In this document: positions 1 through 9,433 of the stretch, piece by piece
Layout: every line of letters begins with the position of its first letter
Numbering within the stretch: position 1 is the stretch's first letter
Origin: an uncultured Granulosicoccaceae bacterium
GTDB lineage: Bacteria; Pseudomonadota; Gammaproteobacteria; Granulosicoccales; Granulosicoccaceae
Direction: 5' to 3'
DNA length: 45,178 nucleotides
Assembly: GCA_937981955.1 (NCBI GenBank)
Contig: CALJNA010000097.1
Span: 1 to 45,178, forward strand
Position numbers and translations under genes: made by a program
Notes under the pieces: generated by a model
The model's database searches: none
Told to the model about the DNA's origin: nothing
The model's input: only the letters and a program-made list of their open reading frames with translations

Positions 1-1395
1 AGCATCGCCGGATGCTTGCCAGCCCACCGCAATCGAAGACAACTGCGCATCACCAGCCAATCGAAGTAATGCCGGACTCAATGAGGTCGGTGGAAGCTTA
101 ACGCTATCAGTTGCAATCCAGCCACCAGCAGTTTTCCTCAGTTTCCATGATACTGGCGAGCGACCTGCGTTGCTGTCACTCTCCCATGTGGCTATTGCAA
201 GTTCGCTTGCATCTGCGGAACTGATCACCCGATTATCCAGACCGGGACTCATAGCGTCCAGTAATTGTGTTTGTGCAGACTGCCAGCCGAATGCACTACG
301 AGTGTATTCATGCAGATACAAGCCACCGTTAAACGCTGAAAGTATAATTACGTTATCCATCGTGGACGAGCTTGCAAAACCTGGCAAGCGCGTGTGCTGT
401 GTAGGTACAGGCAAGGCCGCGGCACGCACCCAATCGCTGTTTCCGCGATTAAAGATCATGACATTATGATTAAACTCTGATGTAACACCAGAGCGCGTAC
501 TGTCATTGTGGACCGCGATGGCCAGACGATCGCCGTTGTCTGATATATCGAGTTCCAGCGAATCGGTAAACCAGGTTTGTGTTTGTGTAAAAGCAGCGTT
601 GGGTATCAGGGAACCGGTTTCAATCCAGTTCTCACCAAGACGATCAAACACAACCACACCCGGGCCTGAACTGCTGCCCATGGAGGCAACCACAATGGTA
701 TCGCCGGTGTCAGACAGAGCAACGCGCATGACCGAGCTGGTTTGTTGTGAAAAGTGTGTCGAACTCAAGCTGCTTGCGTGTACCCATTGATTGGCTATGC
801 GAAAGTACACCAGTACGTTCGCGTTGTCTGGGCTGGCAATCGCTGCAACATTACCGGTTGCATTAACAGCCAAGTGCTCACCAAATGAATCTCGCAGAGA
901 ATCTGTTGTTGGTATTAGCGGTGAAACAGCGTCGGACAATAAATTCTTAATGAACATGTCCATAGAGCTCAGGCAATTATCCGGTGTGCATATTTCAACT
1001 CTGTAGCTAATGCTGTTCCAGGCAAGTTGATGTGATGCTACTGTGTAGGTAAAGCTTGTTTGATCAGCTTCGATATCGGCATCAAGCTCCGTCTCAAGCT
1101 CAGTTCGACTATCGAGCTCATACAAAGAAATCGAAGTGATTGTCTCACTGGCATCATTATGCGTGTCCTGCCATTCGAAATACAATGCGCCGGGCAGTGC
1201 CTGAATGTCCAGTGTCGGGGCAGAGGGTGTCAGTAGCCCATCACTCAGAGGCAGGTCAGCGTTCCCATTAGTGACTTGCTGGTCCGCGTCATTGAGCGGT
1301 GCGCTCGTTTCATTAAGCGGGTCTGTCTGAACCAAACAGGCAGACAAAACAAGAGACAACATTAGAACAGCACAGTGTCGGATTACGATAGTCAT
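1..1395 (-). CDS. Lipoprotein with FG-GAP-like beta-propeller repeats (3' end cut by window edge)
   Basis: The frame is open from an ATG at 1395 to base 1, giving 465 residues with no stop, so the C-terminus lies outside the window. The N-terminus is a lipoprotein signal peptide with lipobox LSAC (Cys20); Leu at +2 is compatible with outer-membrane sorting. Residues about 60-140 look like a fibronectin III-type beta sandwich (SYRVEICTPDNC near the end). From about residue 165 there are repeated blades of the FG-GAP/integrin-alpha type: SFGEHLAVNATGNVAAIAS, then a VLVYFR strand and an N/W-rich turn, recurring as ENWIETGSL and SDWVRAAAL. Such proteins are usually surface-exposed or periplasmic and of unknown ligand. 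It reads divergently from the phosphate transporter across a 562-bp gap. The exact function is unknown. Confidence 0.8.
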   Translation of the reverse strand, partial: MTIVIRHCAVLMLSLVLSACLVQTDPLNETSAPLNDADQQVTNGNADLPLSDGLLTPSAPTLDIQALPGALYFEWQDTHNDASETITSISLYELDSRTELETELDADIEADQTSFTYTVASHQLAWNSISYRVEICTPDNCLSSMDMFIKNLLSDAVSPLIPTTDSLRDSFGEHLAVNATGNVAAIASPDNANVLVYFRIANQWVHASSLSSTHFSQQTSSVMRVALSDTGDTIVVASMGSSSGPGVVVFDRLGENWIETGSLIPNAAFTQTQTWFTDSLELDISDNGDRLAIAVHNDSTRSGVTSEFNHNVMIFNRGNSDWVRAAALPVPTQHTRLPGFASSSTMDNVIILSAFNGGLYLHEYTRSAFGWQSAQTQLLDAMSPGLDNRVISSADASELAIATWESDSNAGRSPVSWKLRKTAGGWIATDSVKLPPTSLSPALLRLAGDAQLSSIAVGWQASGDA

Positions 1396-1957
1396 GGAAA
1401 ACCCATTCAGACGCCTGGCACATTCAGGTTGTTCGCTGTGTACCAGTCTCGGTTTGTTAATGTCGGGAAAAGAAAAGTAGTGCGGTGCCGGCGTCTCCGG
1501 CTACACGATGTATTCGGCTATAACCGTCTGTAAAAGATGTCCGAAGTTTTGCCAGCACCACCGCCAGAGAATTGCAATAATCGGTCCGGATACTGTCCCA
1601 GCGCGCCTTAGCCGCCATTCTTGCGAAGGGGCAAGAACAACATTGCAGTTGCGGCAAATTGTCTCATTCGCTGCGGGAATGGAATTTGCGTTTGCAACAT
1701 TGTTAGCCTGATCGGCGCAATATACGCCTTGATTGCACGTCGGTAGCGTGGCTTTAACGACCAGGGCCACTTTTTACAAATGCCTATTCCGGCAAATGGA
1801 GTTGAAAGATTCTCATTCAAAACAATAATAATCGGTGGTTCTCTTTCTCATTACCTGCATTCTGTGTGCACATTAACTGCAGTAACTCGTACCACTGCGC
1901 GGGCTATATTTTGAAACGCCTGGCGATAAATTCGATGCGTGGTTCGAGGTAGGTCAT
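1396..1957. other. 562-bp divergent intergenic region
   Basis: This gap separates the divergent lipoprotein and Na/Pi cotransporter genes and should hold promoters for both. Short frames occur on both strands (the longest is 89 codons, 1501-1770 minus), but they overlap each other and none has a convincing family match, signal peptide or ribosome-binding site. A short inverted repeat, gccgg/ccggc with a 5-nt loop, lies near 1482-1496. I see no RNA gene. Confidence 0.5.
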
Positions 1958-3595
1958 ATGTTCTGGCTCGAAATTTTTGGCGCAGTTGCGTTATTGCTTT
2001 GGGGTCTTCGGATGGTCCGTACCGGCATCATGGGCACGTTCGGACCTGTGCTAAGAAAAGCTGCCCGTGCCACAGACGGACAGACACTCAAGCCACTCGT
2101 GGTTGGGTGTGTCATAGCAATGCTGCTGCAAAGCAGTGCCGCGACCGCCATGATTGCGGCCGGCTTTTCTGCCCAGGCAATTATCGGACAGATAACCGCG
2201 TTTCTGGTCATCATCGGGGCTGACATCGGCACAGCAATCGCCAGTTTGATCGTTTCGCAGAAAATGCCGTTTGTCTCTCCGGTCCTGTTATCACTTGGCG
2301 TATTCAGTTACTTGATTTTCGATGATCAGAAATGGCGCGGTTTGAGTAGTGCAATAGCGGGTCTCGGTTTAATTTTGCTTGCGTTGACGATGATTGGACA
2401 AACTTCGGCGAATATGGCTCAACAGCCGGAATTTGTTAGCGTCATAAAAGTCTTGTCGGCCTATCCCATGATCATGCTTTTGGCGGGGCTTATACTGAGT
2501 TATCTGGCTCACTCAAGTCTTGCCATGGTGCTGTTCAGCGCTGGTCTGGCTGCATCGGGTGTCATTGAGCCGTTATCGGCAATCTATTTTGTGCTGGGTG
2601 CGAATATTGGCAGCGGACTGTTGCCATTCATTGCCAATTTAAAGAGCCGAAAGGGTGCGCGAGTGCCCGTCACGGCAAATCTTGTGCTGCGCACGTTTAT
2701 CGCGTTGCTCGCTTATTTTCTTTTGCCCTGGATAAGCAACACCGGCGTATTTCAAATCGCTTCGATGGTGCCGCCGGCCATTGTTGCTCATCTGCTGCTC
2801 AATCTGGCTGTTGGTATAACCGGCGTTATCCTGATGAAACCATTGTTGCATTGGGTCGACAGTAACGCGCAGGCCGACCCGTTTGACCCGAATCACTTAG
2901 TACCACAGCATCTTGACGAAACAGTGTTGAACCATCCTGCGCAAGCACTGGCTTGTGCGAGACGAGAAGCGTTGGTCATGGCCGAGGTAGCAAAGAGCAT
3001 GGTTCAGGACGCATTGCCATTGCTGCGCGATGATACTCATGGTGTACGCAATGATATTGAGACGCGAGAAGATTCTCTGGACCGTCTGTTCAATGCGATT
3101 AAGTCTTATCTTGCGGACGTTTTACAACAACAACTGAGCAAACGCGAAATCAATAAAGCCATGGACTTGCTTGCTTTTGTTACCAACATGGAACACGTTG
3201 GCGATATCGTTGAACGTAATCTGATCGGTTTGTCACTGAAGAAGAACGCCTTGCATGCGCAATTTTCGAATGATGGACTTGTCGAAATTGAGCGTTTGCA
3301 CAGTGCCGTATTGGAAAACTTTGATCTTACTATCAACGTATTCATGTCTGGAGAGCCGGAACTTGCCAGGCAACTCTACGAAGCAAAAGCTGACATCAGA
3401 AAGATAGAGCACAAATCCATTGTTACGCATATCGAGAGGCTTGGTTCCGGTATTTCGGAGAGTGTTGCAACCAGTGAACTACATCTGGATATATTGCGTG
3501 ATTTAAAACGCATCAACAGCCATCTGACATCAACGGCCTATCCGGTTTTGATGTCTTCGGGGGAGGTACCGAAAACAAAGTGGCGACGGCGTTGA
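1958..3595 (+). CDS. Na+/phosphate cotransporter family protein with C-terminal PhoU-like domain
   Basis: This 545-residue inner-membrane protein belongs to the NptA/YjbB-type Na/Pi cotransporter family. Two inverted Na_Pi_cotrans repeats are visible: the first carries LLQSSAATAMIAAGF (about residues 56-70) and the second LAHSSLAMVLFSAG (about 187-200) followed by GANIGSG. About eight hydrophobic segments fill residues 1-310. Residues about 340-530 form a hydrophilic helical PhoU-like domain (REALVMAEVAKSMV, then NMEHVGDIVERN), as is usual for this family. The expected role is sodium-driven phosphate movement across the inner membrane, either uptake or, as for YjbB, export. The ATG at 1958 is preceded by a gaggt ribosome-binding site. 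It is convergent with the VWA gene, 42 bp away. Confidence 0.9.
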   Translation: MFWLEIFGAVALLLWGLRMVRTGIMGTFGPVLRKAARATDGQTLKPLVVGCVIAMLLQSSAATAMIAAGFSAQAIIGQITAFLVIIGADIGTAIASLIVSQKMPFVSPVLLSLGVFSYLIFDDQKWRGLSSAIAGLGLILLALTMIGQTSANMAQQPEFVSVIKVLSAYPMIMLLAGLILSYLAHSSLAMVLFSAGLAASGVIEPLSAIYFVLGANIGSGLLPFIANLKSRKGARVPVTANLVLRTFIALLAYFLLPWISNTGVFQIASMVPPAIVAHLLLNLAVGITGVILMKPLLHWVDSNAQADPFDPNHLVPQHLDETVLNHPAQALACARREALVMAEVAKSMVQDALPLLRDDTHGVRNDIETREDSLDRLFNAIKSYLADVLQQQLSKREINKAMDLLAFVTNMEHVGDIVERNLIGLSLKKNALHAQFSNDGLVEIERLHSAVLENFDLTINVFMSGEPELARQLYEAKADIRKIEHKSIVTHIERLGSGISESVATSELHLDILRDLKRINSHLTSTAYPVLMSSGEVPKTKWRRR

Positions 3596-3637
3596 GGTTG
3601 AATGACGCAGGCTTGCCAGACAATGGAGTCGATAGCA

Positions 3638-4846
3638 CTAGGGCTCATTGGTAACCGGGTTGGGTGGTATGGGTGTTTTCAAAGCCTCAATTGCATCCTG
3701 TATGCCATTGACACTCAGCGTAAACATTCGATCGTGCATCAGCTCTTTAATAATCCTTATAGAAGGAGTGGTTTGCCAGTAGTCTGATTTTTCCGGATTT
3801 AACCATACGCAATGGGAAAAGTGCTGCTGCAGTCGTTGTATCCACACCGCACCGGGTTCCTGGTTCCAGTGTTCGACGCTACCACCTTCAGCAAGAACCT
3901 CGTAAGGGCTCATGGTGGCATCGCCAACCAGAATTAAGCGGTACTTTTTCCCATAGGTTCTGATCAGTTCCGGAACCGAAACCGTGTCGTTGTGCCGTCG
4001 GTTATTGTGTTTCCAGACTTTCTCGTAGGTGAAGTTGTGGAAATAAAAGTATTCCAGATGCTTGAATTCTGATCGTGCGGCGGAGAACAATTGCTCGCAT
4101 AATGCTGTGTGATAATCCATAGAACCACCGACATCCAGCAGCAGTAATACATTGACGGCGTTGCGTCTTTCTGCACGCATTTTTATATCGAGCAAGCCTG
4201 CGTTTTGTGCCGTTGCCCGAATGGTTCCATTCAGGTCGAGCTTATCCGGTCTACCTTCGCGGGTGAGTCGGCGTAAACTTCGAAGTGCTACTTTAAAATC
4301 GCGCGTACCAAGTTCGCGGGTGCCATCCAGATCTTTATAACGTCTTTGTTCCCACACCTTAACCGCTCGACCTTGCCCACCTTTACCACCAATGCGCACG
4401 CCCTCAGGATTAAAACCACCATGCCCGAACGGGGAGGTGCCGCGTGTGCCAATCCATTTGCTACCGCCGTGATGTTCTTCGGTTTGCTCTTCGAGTCGTT
4501 TGGCTAATGTCTCCATCAGCTTGTCCCAGCCGCCCATGGCCTCGACCATGGCTTTTTGTTCTTCGGTAAGAGCGTCTTTATCACTGAGCTTTAGCCAATC
4601 GTCCGGTATGGCGTCCAGATTCAAATCAAAGGCGGCTTCGCGGCCTGCCCAGTAACTCTGGAATACCTGGTCGAATCGATCGTAAAGAGATTCATCTTTT
4701 ATCAGGCACAGCCGTGCAAATAGATAAAAGCGATTCAGATCAAGCACGCCAACGTTCTTGCTTAACCCTTCAAGCAGGTTTAAATACTCAGTTGTTGAGA
4801 CCGGCAATCTGGCCTTGCGCAGATGTGAGAAGAAATCCAGCAGCAT
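3638..4846 (-). CDS. VWA domain protein, CoxE-like
   Basis: A 402-residue cytoplasmic protein. The N-terminal 200 residues are helical and charged, with a Gly-rich stretch (GTRGTSPFGHGGF). The C-terminal half is a von Willebrand A domain beginning VNVLLLLDVGGSMD, whose metal-binding site reads D-x-G-x-S instead of the classical D-x-S-x-S; LILVGDATMSPYEV supplies the later Asp. It is the third gene of the hinT-moxR-vwa set, and its ATG overlaps the MoxR stop by one base (taATG), indicating translational coupling. MoxR ATPases with VWA partners act as chaperone-like pairs that mature metal-dependent or multi-subunit enzymes; the client here is not identifiable. The family call is secure, the function is not. 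Confidence 0.88.
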   Translation of the reverse strand: MLLDFFSHLRKARLPVSTTEYLNLLEGLSKNVGVLDLNRFYLFARLCLIKDESLYDRFDQVFQSYWAGREAAFDLNLDAIPDDWLKLSDKDALTEEQKAMVEAMGGWDKLMETLAKRLEEQTEEHHGGSKWIGTRGTSPFGHGGFNPEGVRIGGKGGQGRAVKVWEQRRYKDLDGTRELGTRDFKVALRSLRRLTREGRPDKLDLNGTIRATAQNAGLLDIKMRAERRNAVNVLLLLDVGGSMDYHTALCEQLFSAARSEFKHLEYFYFHNFTYEKVWKHNNRRHNDTVSVPELIRTYGKKYRLILVGDATMSPYEVLAEGGSVEHWNQEPGAVWIQRLQQHFSHCVWLNPEKSDYWQTTPSIRIIKELMHDRMFTLSVNGIQDAIEALKTPIPPNPVTNEP

Positions 4847-5682
4847 TAGCGATTACGCTGCTTGTGTAAAAAAATCAAACGCTCGAACAGGTGCACGTCC
4901 TGTTCATTTTTGAGTAAAGCGCCGTGCATTTGCGGCAGTACGGTGCGTAGCTCGTCTGAACCAAGCGCCTCACTGGGCAAATCGTCGGCAATTAACAGCT
5001 TTAACCAGTCGAGCAACTCGGATGTGGAGGGCTTCTTTTTCAATCCTGGCACCTCACGTAGATCGAAAAACACGTCCATGGCCGATTTTAACAAGTCCTG
5101 CTTTATCGACGGGTAGTGTGCAGCTACAATTTTTTCCATGGTTGGTTTATCGGGAAATTCAATATAGTGAAAGAAGCAGCGCCGCAGGAATGCATCCGGC
5201 AACTCCTTTTCGTTATTACTGGTGATAATAACCAGCGGTCGCTGTTTGGCAGTAATGGTTTCGCGTGTTTCGTACACATTAAAAGACATGCGATCAAGTT
5301 CCTGAAGCAGATCGTTCGGGAATTCAATATCGGCCTTGTCTATTTCGTCGATTAATACTACGGCGCGTTGATCACTGGTGAACGCATCCCACAGCACCCC
5401 GTGCAATATGTAGTTGCTGATGTCTTTAACGCGCTCATCGCCTAGTTGTGAATCTCGCAGCCTCGACACTGCATCGTATTCGTAGAGTCCCTGATTAGCG
5501 CGTGTAGTTGATTTAACATGCCACTGAAATAGTGGGGCATCAATGCGTTGTGCAATCTCGATGGCCAGCTGTGTCTTGCCGGTTCCTGGTTCACCTTTAA
5601 CCAGCAACGGCCGTTCCAGCGTGAGTGCCGCGTCAACTGCTTGCTGCAGCTCGTCGGTAATAATGTAGTCAGCGTTGCTCAT
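4846..5682 (-). CDS. MoxR-family AAA+ ATPase
   Basis: A 278-residue AAA+ protein. Walker A is GEPGTGKTQ (about residues 27-35), Walker B is [11 protein letters not shown] (about 109-119), sensor 1 is [19 protein letters not shown], and the usual helical lid follows. Length and motif order fit the MoxR group that pairs with VWA proteins such as the downstream gene. The expected role is ATP-driven remodelling or cofactor insertion for an unidentified client. Its ATG overlaps the end of the upstream HIT gene by 4 bp, and its stop overlaps the ATG of the VWA gene by 1 bp, so the three genes form one transcription unit. Confidence 0.92.
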   Translation of the reverse strand: MSNADYIITDELQQAVDAALTLERPLLVKGEPGTGKTQLAIEIAQRIDAPLFQWHVKSTTRANQGLYEYDAVSRLRDSQLGDERVKDISNYILHGVLWDAFTSDQRAVVLIDEIDKADIEFPNDLLQELDRMSFNVYETRETITAKQRPLVIITSNNEKELPDAFLRRCFFHYIEFPDKPTMEKIVAAHYPSIKQDLLKSAMDVFFDLREVPGLKKKPSTSELLDWLKLLIADDLPSEALGSDELRTVLPQMHGALLKNEQDVHLFERLIFLHKQRNR

Positions 5683-6041
5683 GCTGGTTTCTTTCGCACG
5701 ATCATGGGGCCAACGTCAGAGCCGCCGAGTAAATGCATGTGAATATGCATCACTTCCTGGCGTCCGTGTTCACCGCAATTAATGATCAGTCGGTAGCCGT
5801 CTTTGGCAATACCTTCCTCCTCGGCCAACTTGCGCGCTACGGTATGCATTCTGCCCATCGCAGCTTCGTGCGCATCAGTGACATCGCTGCTGGTCGGGAT
5901 GTGTTCGTTGGGTACGATCAGAATGTGGGTGGGGAGCGCAGGATTGATATCCCGGAATGCGGTGACCAGATCGTCCTGGTAAAGCATGTCAGAAGGCAAT
6001 TCTTTCCGGATTATTTTGCTGAAAATGGTTTCTGTCGCCAC
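5679..6041 (-). CDS. hinT: Histidine triad (HIT) nucleotide-binding protein, HinT-like
   Basis: A 120-residue HIT protein of normal HinT length. It starts with [15 protein letters not shown], typical of the family, carries the [14 protein letters not shown] strand region, and has the histidine triad in [11 protein letters not shown] near residue 100. HinT proteins are cytoplasmic purine nucleoside phosphoramidases that hydrolyse AMP-lysine and aminoacyl-AMP adducts. It is the first gene of the minus-strand operon and overlaps the MoxR gene by 4 bp (ATGA). It diverges from the cobalamin adenosyltransferase with about 78 bp between starts. Only the triad-containing family is certain; the symbol is by similarity. 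Confidence 0.92.
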   Translation of the reverse strand: MATETIFSKIIRKELPSDMLYQDDLVTAFRDINPALPTHILIVPNEHIPTSSDVTDAHEAAMGRMHTVARKLAEEEGIAKDGYRLIINCGEHGRQEVMHIHMHLLGGSDVGPMIVRKKPA

Positions 6042-6119
6042 TGGTCTCGTCTCATATGGTTGTGGGTCAATTATACGTGTAAGCTGGCGCGGTATTCATT
6101 TTCAATGGACATCGATCAG

Positions 6120-6683
6120 ATGGGCAATCGGTTATCAAAGATTTATACCCGCACCGGGGACGACGGCACTACCGGTCTCGGAGACGGTAGCCGCACCGAG
6201 AAAGACGGTTTGCGGGTATCGGCTTATGGCACAACAGACGAACTGAATTCAATTATTGGCATGGTGCTCGCGCAGCCGCTGCCCGAGCAGGTGAGAAAGG
6301 TTCTGAATGAAATTCAGCATCACCTTTTCGATCTGGGCGGTGAGCTGTGTATTCCCGGACATCAGGCAATTCAGGACGAGCATGTGACCTGGCTTGAAGA
6401 GGCACTCGATCATTTCAACGAATCATTGCCGCCTCTCAAAGATTTCATCCTGCCTGGTGGTTCGCAGGCTGCTGCAACCTGTCACCTTGGGCGAACCGTG
6501 TGTCGTCGTGCCGAGCGCCTGATTGTGTCTTTGAAACGTGAGGAAGAGGTTCCGCCGTTCAGTATGAAATACCTGAACCGATTGTCAGATCTGCTGTTCG
6601 TTATTGCACGAGTTGTTGCTCGCCAGGAAGGCGGTTCGGAAGTGTTGTGGCAAAAAGATCGGCCAACTATCGATCTCACATAG
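6120..6683 (+). CDS. ATP:cob(I)alamin adenosyltransferase, PduO type
   Basis: A protein of about 187 residues with the PduO-type signature N-terminus: SKIYTRTGDDGTTGLGDG (nucleotide-binding loop), then GTTDELNS, and the helix CRRAERL and NRLSDLLF motifs near the C-terminus. It transfers the adenosyl group of ATP to cob(I)alamin to form coenzyme B12 in the cytoplasm. I placed the start at the ATG at 6120 because family members usually begin MGNRLSKIYTRTG; an in-frame ATG at 6105 would add five residues, and neither has a strong ribosome-binding site. The much longer upstream extension of the frame runs through the antisense of hinT and is not coding. The thioesterase gene follows after 19 bp. 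Confidence 0.93.
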   Translation: MGNRLSKIYTRTGDDGTTGLGDGSRTEKDGLRVSAYGTTDELNSIIGMVLAQPLPEQVRKVLNEIQHHLFDLGGELCIPGHQAIQDEHVTWLEEALDHFNESLPPLKDFILPGGSQAAATCHLGRTVCRRAERLIVSLKREEEVPPFSMKYLNRLSDLLFVIARVVARQEGGSEVLWQKDRPTIDLT

Positions 6684-6702
6684 CGGTCCTGGGGTAACAG
6701 CA

Positions 6703-7134
6703 ATGGAAAATCGCGATTTAAAACGAGCAGACTTTAGCTGGTTTCTGGATATGCCCACCCGATGGATTGATAACGATCAGTACGGGCACATGAACAACGC
6801 CGTGTACTACAACGTGTTCGAAAACGTGGTTATGACCTGGCTCGAGGTGGAACAGGGATTCAACCTCAACACCGGAAGTGTGCGCTGTTTCACGGTTGAA
6901 AACGGGTGCCAATATCACGATGCAGTGCGGTATCCAGATCAATTAACGGGCGCACTTCGCATTTCCAGAATAGGCAACTCGAGTGTTCGTTATGAGCTTG
7001 GCATTTTCAAACAAGGTAGCGAGACAGTATCGGCAACCGGATTTATAGTGGACGTCTTCGTTGATGCGCAGACTGAAAGACCAGTAACTGTTCCCGACGA
7101 ATTTAGACAAGCCATGGAGTCACTGTTAACATAG
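6703..7134 (+). CDS. 4-hydroxybenzoyl-CoA thioesterase-like (hotdog fold) acyl-CoA thioesterase
   Basis: A 143-residue single hotdog domain. The motif RWIDNDQYGHMNNAVYY (residues 20-36) is the 4HBT signature, with Asp25 at the position of the catalytic Asp and the HMNN turn starting the long helix. Family members hydrolyse acyl-CoA thioesters in the cytoplasm; the substrate cannot be read from sequence. The ATG at 6703 is chosen because ggggt lies about 7 nt upstream and upstream codons overlap the adenosyltransferase. It is probably cotranscribed with that gene. Confidence 0.88.
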   Translation: MENRDLKRADFSWFLDMPTRWIDNDQYGHMNNAVYYNVFENVVMTWLEVEQGFNLNTGSVRCFTVENGCQYHDAVRYPDQLTGALRISRIGNSSVRYELGIFKQGSETVSATGFIVDVFVDAQTERPVTVPDEFRQAMESLLT

Positions 7135-7173
7135 CGACATCCAAAAATAATAATAATAAAAGGCTGTTAACAA

Positions 7174-8244
7174 GTGACTACAAAAAAACCTGAAACCGAG
7201 CAGCCCATACTGCCTATTGCTATTACTGCAGCCGTCGCGATCGCGCTAACCGGCGTAGCGGTTGTGGTATCAGCCAACACGCAAGCACCAACTCATTCAG
7301 CATCGGAGTTCTTCACGCCCGATGCGAATTACTCCGCGTTTCACAATGAGCTTCATGCAGCTAAACTGAAGCAAAATGCGTTGAACAAGCTTCGTGGTCT
7401 GCCAGACCATGACAGCACTAGCCAAGCCGCTGGCCGAAGCACTGGATATGAACAAATCAGGTTCGACATGTCGGCACCTGCGTCTGGAGTATCCATCACA
7501 GTTACAGAAACAGAAGTTAACGTGAATACCTTTTTACTCTCACAACGAATGAGTAACGAGTCGCGTCTTGCCGAACTGCAGATGCAACCCTTTTTCAGCG
7601 ACTTTGACAGCAAGCTCTTCGCTGCATCTTCAATCGAGTCAGAGCGACCAGCGTCAATCGGTTTTGATGGGGTTGGCTTTCCTCATATTGAAACCAACGA
7701 AAGAGCTGATGTGCAGCGCTACAAACCGTATCGGGAACTGGTCAGTTTTAGCAGTGATGAAAACGGGGTAATTGTGCCTAACGTTCGATGCATGGGTTTG
7801 TCGCCGGTACAGGTTGCCGATCGCGCTAAAAAATACGATGCGAAAATATTTGAGCTGTCTGTCAAGCACCGTGTCAGCGTAAGCCTGGTCAAAGCAGTTG
7901 TTACAAAAGAGTCGTGTTTCAATTCGGCTGCACGTTCACATGTTGGCGCAATTGGTTTAATGCAGCTTATGCCCGAGACAGCTAAGTGGTTAAAGGTGAA
8001 ACAGCCTGAAAACGCAAACCAGAATCTGGCTGCCGGTATTCGCTATCTTGCTCAGCTGCGCAAACGCTTCGGTAGCAACGAGCTGGCACTAGCGGCTTAT
8101 AATGCTGGTCCCGGTAATGTAGAGCGATACAATGGTATCCCTCCATTTGCAGAAACGCAGAACTATGTTCAGGACGTGCTGCATTTCTATCGTGGATACG
8201 TGGCGACAACCCGCTTTGTTAACGCGCTAAACGACTTCGAATAA
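7174..8244 (+). CDS. Membrane-anchored lytic transglycosylase (SLT domain)
   Basis: A 356-residue protein starting at GTG 7174, preceded by aaagg. A single hydrophobic segment at about residues 13-34 (ILPIAITAAVAIALTGVAVV) acts as signal anchor or signal peptide. Residues about 40-215 are low in recognisable motifs. The C-terminal SLT domain (about 225-340) has the catalytic Glu in VVTKESCFNSAARS, then GAIGLMQLMPETA, the AGIRYL helix and ALAAYNAGPGNVERY, all hallmarks of Slt/MltC-type enzymes. It should cleave peptidoglycan glycan strands non-hydrolytically in the periplasm, releasing 1,6-anhydro-muropeptides. The long N-terminal spacer is unusual and gives no family clue. Confidence 0.9.
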   Translation: MTTKKPETEQPILPIAITAAVAIALTGVAVVVSANTQAPTHSASEFFTPDANYSAFHNELHAAKLKQNALNKLRGLPDHDSTSQAAGRSTGYEQIRFDMSAPASGVSITVTETEVNVNTFLLSQRMSNESRLAELQMQPFFSDFDSKLFAASSIESERPASIGFDGVGFPHIETNERADVQRYKPYRELVSFSSDENGVIVPNVRCMGLSPVQVADRAKKYDAKIFELSVKHRVSVSLVKAVVTKESCFNSAARSHVGAIGLMQLMPETAKWLKVKQPENANQNLAAGIRYLAQLRKRFGSNELALAAYNAGPGNVERYNGIPPFAETQNYVQDVLHFYRGYVATTRFVNALNDFE

Positions 8245-8457
8245 GCTTTTGTCTGGCGCCTTCAATGGCGTAGCACATCATCGGAAAAGACCACCACCGC
8301 ATCTTGTAGCCGTATTGACAGTGTAACGAGCTGCTCGCAAGGTTTAATCTGTCCGGACTCCGTGGCACCGGTCGGGCAATTAGCTGCTAAAATACACAAT
8401 CAGCGCGACATAGACACTCGCCACCGTTACCTCAACCATTGCTTTCGTGCTCCTTAC

Positions 8458-9390
8458 ATGACTGCGCTCTGCATAAAAAATCTGGTTAAAACCTACGACA
8501 ATGATGTGCATGCGTTGCGAGGTATAAACCTCGATGTCAACGAAGGCGACTTCTTTGCTCTGCTGGGCCCTAATGGTGCCGGCAAGTCAACGGCCATTGG
8601 CATTATTAGTTCGCTGGTGAATAAAACCTCCGGAACGGTGACAGTATTCGGGCACGACCTCGACACCGATATAGTGGGGGTCAAATCATGCATAGGTTTG
8701 GTACCGCAGGAATTTAACTTTAACGGTTTTGAACCGATCTTCAACACCATCACCAACGTGGCCGGATACAACGGCATACCGCCTCGCGAAGCCCGAAAAC
8801 GTGCAGAACATTATCTGAAACGACTCGACCTGTGGGACAAACGCCGCAGCACCGGGCGCGAGCTATCCGGCGGCATGAAGCGGCGCCTGATGATTGCCCG
8901 CGCACTGGTTCACGAGCCCAAAATGCTGATACTCGATGAGCCAACGGCGGGGGTTGATATCGAAATTCGACGCTCGATGTGGGAGTACCTGACAGAAATC
9001 AATTCAGAGAATGGAACCTCAATAATTTTAACCACCCACTATCTGGAAGAAGCGGAAAGCTTGTGTAGAAACGTTGCCATTATCGATCGCGGGGAAATCA
9101 TTGAAAACGGAAGCGTTGCCGACTTACTCAGTCAGGCGATGCAGGAGACGTTTATTCTGAATCTGTACGAACCAGTTACTGAAGCACCGACCATTGAACC
9201 TTTTAAGGTTCGACTCTGCTCGGAGCCCAATCAGCTCGAAGTTGATGTGCCGAAAGGTCACTCCGTGAGTGACATGTTCCAAGCCTTGCAGAGTAAAGGC
9301 GTAGTTGTAGGTAGCTTGCGTAACAAGTCAAATCGGCTGGAAGAATTTTTTCTGCGTCTGGTTAATCAGTCGAACAAGGATTCTCAATGA
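8458..9390 (+). CDS. yadG: ABC transporter ATP-binding protein, YadG-like
   Basis: A 310-residue ATPase, matching the length of YadG-type proteins. It has Walker A GPNGAGKST (37-45), a Q-loop in GLVPQEFNF, the ABC signature LSGGMKRRL, Walker B MLILDEPTAGVD and switch His in LTTHYLEE. A C-terminal extension of about 80 residues follows. The ATG at 8458 is used because translation there begins directly with the ABC domain (MTALCIKNLVKTYD); codons further upstream in the frame look non-coding. It pairs with the permease 43 bp downstream to form an ABC-2-type exporter of unknown substrate in the inner membrane. Confidence 0.92.
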   Translation: MTALCIKNLVKTYDNDVHALRGINLDVNEGDFFALLGPNGAGKSTAIGIISSLVNKTSGTVTVFGHDLDTDIVGVKSCIGLVPQEFNFNGFEPIFNTITNVAGYNGIPPREARKRAEHYLKRLDLWDKRRSTGRELSGGMKRRLMIARALVHEPKMLILDEPTAGVDIEIRRSMWEYLTEINSENGTSIILTTHYLEEAESLCRNVAIIDRGEIIENGSVADLLSQAMQETFILNLYEPVTEAPTIEPFKVRLCSEPNQLEVDVPKGHSVSDMFQALQSKGVVVGSLRNKSNRLEEFFLRLVNQSNKDSQ

Positions 9391-9433
9391 GATTGCGACT
9401 CGATTGTACTGAACGATTTATCGGACTGATTGC

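Noticed and set aside
1501..1770. 89-codon minus-strand frame in the divergent gap
   Set aside because: There is no ribosome-binding site, family match or codon pattern. A frameshifted small gene joining it to the 1457-1657 frame was considered, but nothing supports it.
5733..6119. Long upstream extension of the cobalamin adenosyltransferase frame
   Set aside because: It runs antisense through hinT, has no family match, and the family N-terminus begins at 6105-6120.
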